Of a DNA stretch of 64,000 nt, positions 60,440-64,000 are shown in pieces (within the stretch, counting starts at the first letter, position 1; each line of letters opens with the position of its first letter). The translations under genes were made by a program, and so were the position numbers. The stretch is from NCBI RefSeq assembly GCF_021272345.1, contig NZ_JAJSDQ010000007.1:45923-109922 (forward strand). The letters run 5' to 3'. The notes below the pieces were generated by a model. It was not told the DNA's origin, made no database searches, and saw nothing but the letters and a program-made list of their open reading frames with translations. The stretch comes from Ornithinimicrobium sediminis (GTDB lineage Bacteria > Actinomycetota > Actinomycetes > Actinomycetales > Dermatophilaceae).

Positions 60440-61864
60440 ATGTTCAGCAGTGCAGAAGAGGTGCTCGCCTTTATCAAGGACGAGGACGTCAAGTTCGTCG
60501 ATGTGCGTTTCTGTGACCTGCCCGGCGTGATGCAGCACTTCAACGTGCCGGCCGACACCTTCGACCAGGAGGCCTTCGACACCGGTCAGATGTTCGACGG
60601 GTCCTCCATCCGTGGCTTCCAGGCGATCCACGAGTCCGACATGAAGCTCATCCCGGACCCGCGCACTGCATACCTGGACCCCTTCCGGACGCAGAAGACG
60701 CTCATCATGAACTTCTCCATCGTCGACCCCTTCACCGACGAGCCCTACGAGCGTGACCCGCGTCAGATCGCAGCCCGCGCGGAGGAGTACCTGCGCTCCA
60801 CCGGGATCGCGGACACCGCGTTCTTCGGTGCTGAGGCGGAGTTCTACGTCTTCGACGACGTCCGGTTCTCCACCTCGGCCAGCGGCGGCTACTACCACAT
60901 CGACTCCGTGGAGGCGGCCTGGAACACCGGCCGCGCCGAGGAGGGCGGCAACCGTGGCTACAAGACCCGCTACAAGGGCGGCTACTTCCCCGTGCCGCCG
61001 GTCGACCACATGGCCGACCTGCGCGACCAGATGGTCACCAACCTTGGTGAGGTCGGCCTGCAGGTCGAGCGTGCGCACCACGAGGTCGGCACCGCAGGCC
61101 AGCAGGAGATCAACTACAGGTTCAACACCCTGCTGCAGTCCGGCGACGACGTGATGAAGTTCAAGTACGTCATCAAGAACACCGCCTGGGCCGGCGGCAA
61201 GACCGCGACCTTCATGCCCAAGCCGATCTTCGGCGACAACGGCTCCGGCATGCACACCCACCAGTCCCTGTGGAAGGACGGCGAGCCCCTCTTCTACGAC
61301 GAGTCCGGCTACGGCGGCCTGTCCGACGTGGCGCGGTGGTACATCGGCGGCCTGCTCAAGCACGCCCCCTCGCTGCTGGCCTTCACCAACCCGACGATGA
61401 ACTCCTACCACCGCCTGGTGCCCGGGTTCGAGGCGCCGGTCAACCTGGTCTACTCGGCCCGCAACCGCTCCGCCTGCGTGCGCATCCCGATCACTGGGGC
61501 GTCGGCGAAGGCCAAGCGCGTCGAGTTCCGCGTGCCTGACCCCTCGTCCAACCCGTACCTGTGCTTCGCGGCGCAGCTCATGGCGGGCCTGGACGGCATC
61601 AAGAACCGCATCGAGCCCCCGGAGCCGGTGGACAAGGACCTCTACGAGCTGCCCCCGGCCGAGCTGGAGAACATCGACCAGGTGCCGGCCTCGCTACCGG
61701 CCGTCCTCGACTCCCTCGAGGCCGACCACGCCTACCTCACCGAGGGCGACGTGTTCACCGAGGACCTCATCGCGGCCTGGATCGACTACAAGCGCAAGAA
61801 CGAGATCGACCCGATCCGCCTGCGCCCGCACCCGCACGAGTTCGAGCTCTACTTCGACATCTGA
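60440..61864 (+). CDS. glnA: Glutamine synthetase type I
   Basis: A 474-residue enzyme (GSI-beta) joining ammonia and glutamate. Motifs are [22 protein letters not shown], the His metal region [12 protein letters not shown] and the adenylylation Tyr in [12 protein letters not shown] 60440 has AGGAGG 5 bases ahead. The GlnR box predicts strong induction under nitrogen limitation, and the Tyr site implies control by GlnE. Confidence 0.97.
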   Translation: MFSSAEEVLAFIKDEDVKFVDVRFCDLPGVMQHFNVPADTFDQEAFDTGQMFDGSSIRGFQAIHESDMKLIPDPRTAYLDPFRTQKTLIMNFSIVDPFTDEPYERDPRQIAARAEEYLRSTGIADTAFFGAEAEFYVFDDVRFSTSASGGYYHIDSVEAAWNTGRAEEGGNRGYKTRYKGGYFPVPPVDHMADLRDQMVTNLGEVGLQVERAHHEVGTAGQQEINYRFNTLLQSGDDVMKFKYVIKNTAWAGGKTATFMPKPIFGDNGSGMHTHQSLWKDGEPLFYDESGYGGLSDVARWYIGGLLKHAPSLLAFTNPTMNSYHRLVPGFEAPVNLVYSARNRSACVRIPITGASAKAKRVEFRVPDPSSNPYLCFAAQLMAGLDGIKNRIEPPEPVDKDLYELPPAELENIDQVPASLPAVLDSLEADHAYLTEGDVFTEDLIAAWIDYKRKNEIDPIRLRPHPHEFELYFDI

Positions 61865-61900
61865 TCGGGACAGCGGCTTGACCTGGGCATACGCGCAGGG

Positions 61901-62160
61901 CTAGCCGGATGTGCGCACAATCGGTGCACAAGAGACCTCCCGGGCTGCCATGGCTCTGCCGACGGCGGCTCGGGAGGTCTCGTCCTTGCTGGGAGCATGT
62001 GGCCGTAGACGTTGAGGGTGGTGGTCGCGTTGGCGTGCCGCATCCGGGCCTGTACCACCGTGACGTCCAGCCCTTCGGAGATGAGCAGCGAGGCGTAGTA
62101 GTGGCGCAGGTCGTGGAACCGGAACCGGGGGTCCAGGCCCGGGACGTGCTCCCGCGCTGT
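61901..62160 (-). pseudogene. Tyrosine recombinase (phage-type integrase) C-terminal remnant, frameshifted
   Basis: The minus strand reads RFRFHDLRHYYASLLISEGLDV-VVQARMRHANATTTLNVYGHML in sections, with the HDLRH box and the YGH catalytic Tyr of the family. Near 61990 one base is missing: the tail SKDETSRAAVGRAMAAREV continues in the neighbouring frame to a TAG at 61901. The N-terminal DNA-binding part and the first catalytic Arg are absent. It sits right after glnA, where accessory genes begin. No tRNA or attachment repeat was found beside it. Confidence 0.85.
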
Positions 62161-62191
62161 GCCGGGCAGACGATGCCGGGCCCGTCATGCC

Positions 62192-62974
62192 TCAGGCTGT
62201 GTTGTCGAGGATGAGCCGGACTGCGTCATCTGGTGCGTCCCACTGGGGAAAGTGTCCGCACCGCTCGAACCAGTGCAACACCGCGTCCGGGAAGGCCGCT
62301 TCGGCGCGCGAGGCCTGTCGGGGCAGGGTCACCAGGTCGCGGCGACCCCAGCCGATGGTGGCCCGACCAGGCAGGGTGCCGGCTGGGGCCCCTGCCTGCT
62401 TGGGCCCCTTCGTCAAAGCGTCCATGGCGGGGCCGGTGGCCGGCGCCTCTGCCAGCCCGCGCAGGTCCGGCAGCACAGTGTCGGCGGAGAGTGCCCAGGG
62501 CCGGGCGGAGAACTGCGCGAGTAGTGCTGTTCGCGTGACCGGATTGCCCAGCATCGTGGGCAGCACCGCGTGCAGCGCCCTGACGAGCTTGATGGAGGGC
62601 CGCAGCGTGGCGCCGAAGACGGCCAGTTCGCGATCGTTCCAGAAGCCGCCCGGGTCCAGGGCGACGGTGTCTCCGCCGACCCCGCGGCGGGCGAGCTCGA
62701 GCACTATCCGGCCGCCCATGGACTGGCCGGCGGTGGAGACCGTGCCGAGCCCCTGCTCGTGGATGAAGTCCGCGACCGCGTCGGTCAGGGTCGCGACCGA
62801 GACCTCGCCGGTCAGCGGTGGGGTCTCGCCGAAGCCGGGCAGGTCGACCGCGATGACCTCGCGTCGGGCAGCCAGTCGGTCGAGGATCGGGGTCCACGAC
62901 TGCAAACCCGCGCCAAGACCGTGTATGAGCAACAAAGGGCTGCCGCTGCCGCGCCGAACGTGATTCAACACCAT
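62192..62974 (-). CDS. Alpha/beta-fold hydrolase
   Basis: A 260-residue serine hydrolase: LLLIHGLGAGLQSW (oxyanion), AGQSMGG (nucleophile), GWGRRDLVT (Asp) and RCGHFPQWD (His). ATG 62974 follows TAACAT by 7 bases, so I preferred it over the longer frame to 63109. Substrate unknown. It lies next to the integrase remnant and may belong to the same acquired segment. Confidence 0.84.
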   Translation of the reverse strand: MVLNHVRRGSGSPLLLIHGLGAGLQSWTPILDRLAARREVIAVDLPGFGETPPLTGEVSVATLTDAVADFIHEQGLGTVSTAGQSMGGRIVLELARRGVGGDTVALDPGGFWNDRELAVFGATLRPSIKLVRALHAVLPTMLGNPVTRTALLAQFSARPWALSADTVLPDLRGLAEAPATGPAMDALTKGPKQAGAPAGTLPGRATIGWGRRDLVTLPRQASRAEAAFPDAVLHWFERCGHFPQWDAPDDAVRLILDNTA

Positions 62975-63249
62975 GGGTCGAATGTTATGGGCCGTGATCC
63001 TCTGCCACGACCGTCGGTTCGGCTCGGCGTGCGGTTTCCGCAGGAACGGGTACGCGCACGCGTCGAGGTCATCGAAGCCGAACCCACCGACGTCGTCGAC
63101 CGACTGCACGTCGGAGACCTCCAGGCTGGCCTGAGAGGACCTGGCGGCGCGTCACGTTCTGCGTCGCGTGCCGCGGCCGTCATGACGAGGCTGGTGAAGA
63201 ACCTCCCCCGACTCGGCGTACGGAGACGCCTCCGGAAGCAACACATCCC
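62975..63249. other. 275-base gap, no gene seen
   Basis: The only feature I can support is the -10 of the hydrolase gene at 62982-62987 (minus strand). Open frames across the rest on both strands lack ribosome sites and family motifs. Confidence 0.4.
62982..62987 (-). promoter_or_regulatory. -10 element, leaderless hydrolase transcript
   Basis: TAACAT, 7 bases, ATG 62974 on the minus strand. Confidence 0.55.
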
Positions 63250-63981
63250 TTAGTTGGTGCTGTCGACCAGGGTGGCGTAGGCGACGATGTTGTCGCGGTA
63301 GCCCACGGTGCCGCCGTCCCATTCGCCGCCGCAGGTGATCAACCGTAGTTCCCGCCCGGTGGAGGCGTAGATCTCCACGGTGGGGAGGTCGTCCTTGGGG
63401 TAGTGGGCTACGCGGTCGACGCGGAAGACGGCTGTCGTGCCGTCCTGCCTGTCGATGAGTATCTCGGCGCCTTCGGGCACGCCGGTGAGGTCGAAGAACA
63501 CGGCCGGGCCTTCGTGGGAGTCGACGTGGCCGGCCATGACGGCGGCGCCCAGGTCACCGGGGGCAGTCCCCCACGAGAACCACCCGACCAGGTCAGGGTC
63601 CTCGGGCACCTCGAGGACTCCGTCAGCGTCCAGCCCCAGGTGCAGCAGGGTGGTGTCGACATCGATGGAGGGCACACGCAGCCGGACGGGAGCGGCGGCG
63701 CTCTCACGGGAGGTGCGGGCCTCGCCCGACACGGAGTCGCGGTTGAGCACAGGTTCCGAAGAGCCGCCGCCTCGGGTGTCCCCAGGCGAGGCGTCGGGCG
63801 CTACGGCCGTCAAGGGCGCCTGTGGGGGTGGTGGTTGCTGAGTCGCTGCGGCCACCCCGATGAGGCTCAGGCCGAGGACGAACAGGACCGTGGCGGTCAC
63901 GGGCGCCAGGAGACGCCGGTGACCGCCACGGGTGCGGTGCTTCCCGGACGGGCCGCCGCCCTGGACCCCTGGCGCCTTCAT
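63250..63981 (-). CDS. Class F sortase
   Basis: A 243-residue membrane-anchored transpeptidase. An N-terminal span (about 26-46) and a Pro/Ala/Ser linker precede the sortase barrel. Catalytic residues: His in MAGHVDSHEG, Cys in RLITCGGEWD and Arg in VGYRDNIVAYA. Attaches or processes surface proteins; no LPXTG substrate gene lies in the window. ATG 63981 is 19 bases from the window end, so its promoter is not visible. Confidence 0.88.
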   Translation of the reverse strand: MKAPGVQGGGPSGKHRTRGGHRRLLAPVTATVLFVLGLSLIGVAAATQQPPPPQAPLTAVAPDASPGDTRGGGSSEPVLNRDSVSGEARTSRESAAAPVRLRVPSIDVDTTLLHLGLDADGVLEVPEDPDLVGWFSWGTAPGDLGAAVMAGHVDSHEGPAVFFDLTGVPEGAEILIDRQDGTTAVFRVDRVAHYPKDDLPTVEIYASTGRELRLITCGGEWDGGTVGYRDNIVAYATLVDSTN

Positions 63982-64000
63982 AGGCGCAGGGTCCGGGACG

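Noticed and set aside
62570..63253. Plus-strand 227-residue ORF opposite the hydrolase
   Set aside because: Shadow frame; the minus-strand frame has all hydrolase motifs and a promoter. The 3' part over 62975-63249 has no family match.
1..64000. tRNA, rRNA or tmRNA genes
   Set aside because: I looked in the intergenic regions, including next to the integrase remnant, and saw no cloverleaf or rRNA-like sequence.

Overview
The window is high-GC DNA from an actinobacterium. The signs are strong G/C bias at third codon positions, many GTG starts, a perfect actinobacterial LexA box, a four-part GlnR box, a class II DAHP synthase, a PASTA-domain serine/threonine kinase and an aa3/bc1 respiratory gene set with a diheme QcrC. 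Gene content and order resemble Micrococcales, possibly the Intrasporangiaceae or Ornithinimicrobiaceae; that placement is inference. Most of the window is a chromosomal core block. From memory, its gene order largely follows M. tuberculosis Rv2173 to Rv2220 (idsA2, Rv2175c, pknL, aroG, a PlsC-type acyltransferase, an SRPBCC gene, fadD15, the Rv2191-type nuclease, trpD, ctaE-qcrCAB, ctaF, ctaC, adoK, erpA-like, glycerate kinase, DUF3043, gcvT, pepA, sucB, TIGR01777, lipB, lipA, DUF4191, RDD, glnA).

Layout. 1-5945: an SOS-type operon on the minus strand (DUF6504, HEPN protein, DnaE2, DinB) behind a perfect LexA box. 6087-11105: polyprenyl diphosphate synthase, an Rv2175c-type regulator, a LysM/transglycosylase cell-wall protein and a PknL-like PASTA kinase. 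11108-15040: minus-strand operon of acyltransferase, DAHP synthase, threonine aldolase and a molybdopterin enzyme. 15117-22402: hydrolase and membrane protein; tandem ROK kinases with an SRPBCC protein and a nuclease/phosphatase-fold protein; long-chain acyl-CoA ligase; Tat lipoprotein. 22481-26558: an exonuclease/UvrC-like fusion, a small Lrp-type sensor, TrpD and a receiver-domain protein. 26702-31108 and 33283-36431: the cytochrome bc1/aa3 supercomplex genes, split into two convergent groups by a metallopeptidase, repeat arrays and an IS481-family element. 36444-41000: aat, adenosine-kinase-like, erpA, glycerate kinase, trpS. 41264-49556: a lone cysteine-rich Tat-exported protein, a glutathionyl-hydroquinone-reductase-like protein, M20 peptidase, DUF3043, cobU, gcvT, pepA and small proteins. 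49616-61864: lipoate and 2-oxoacid metabolism (lpd, sucB, lipB, lipA) with a non-RD kinase and an oxidoreductase, then glnA under a GlnR box. 61901-63981: accessory edge with a frameshifted integrase remnant, a hydrolase and a class F sortase.

The items I consider least described are these. (1) The SOS cassette couples DnaE2 and a DinB carrying an SMEE active-site motif to a HEPN protein with an intact Rx4H RNase-type motif and to DUF6504. (2) A 32-bp tandem repeat family starts 0-20 bases after the stop codons of four genes, in two convergent pairs, always in the direction of transcription, and can fold into a small hairpin in most units; one array is split by the IS element with a 6-bp target duplication. 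(3) At least sixteen genes show a -10 hexamer ending 6-7 bases before the start codon, indicating widespread leaderless transcription. This last signal was used to choose several starts.
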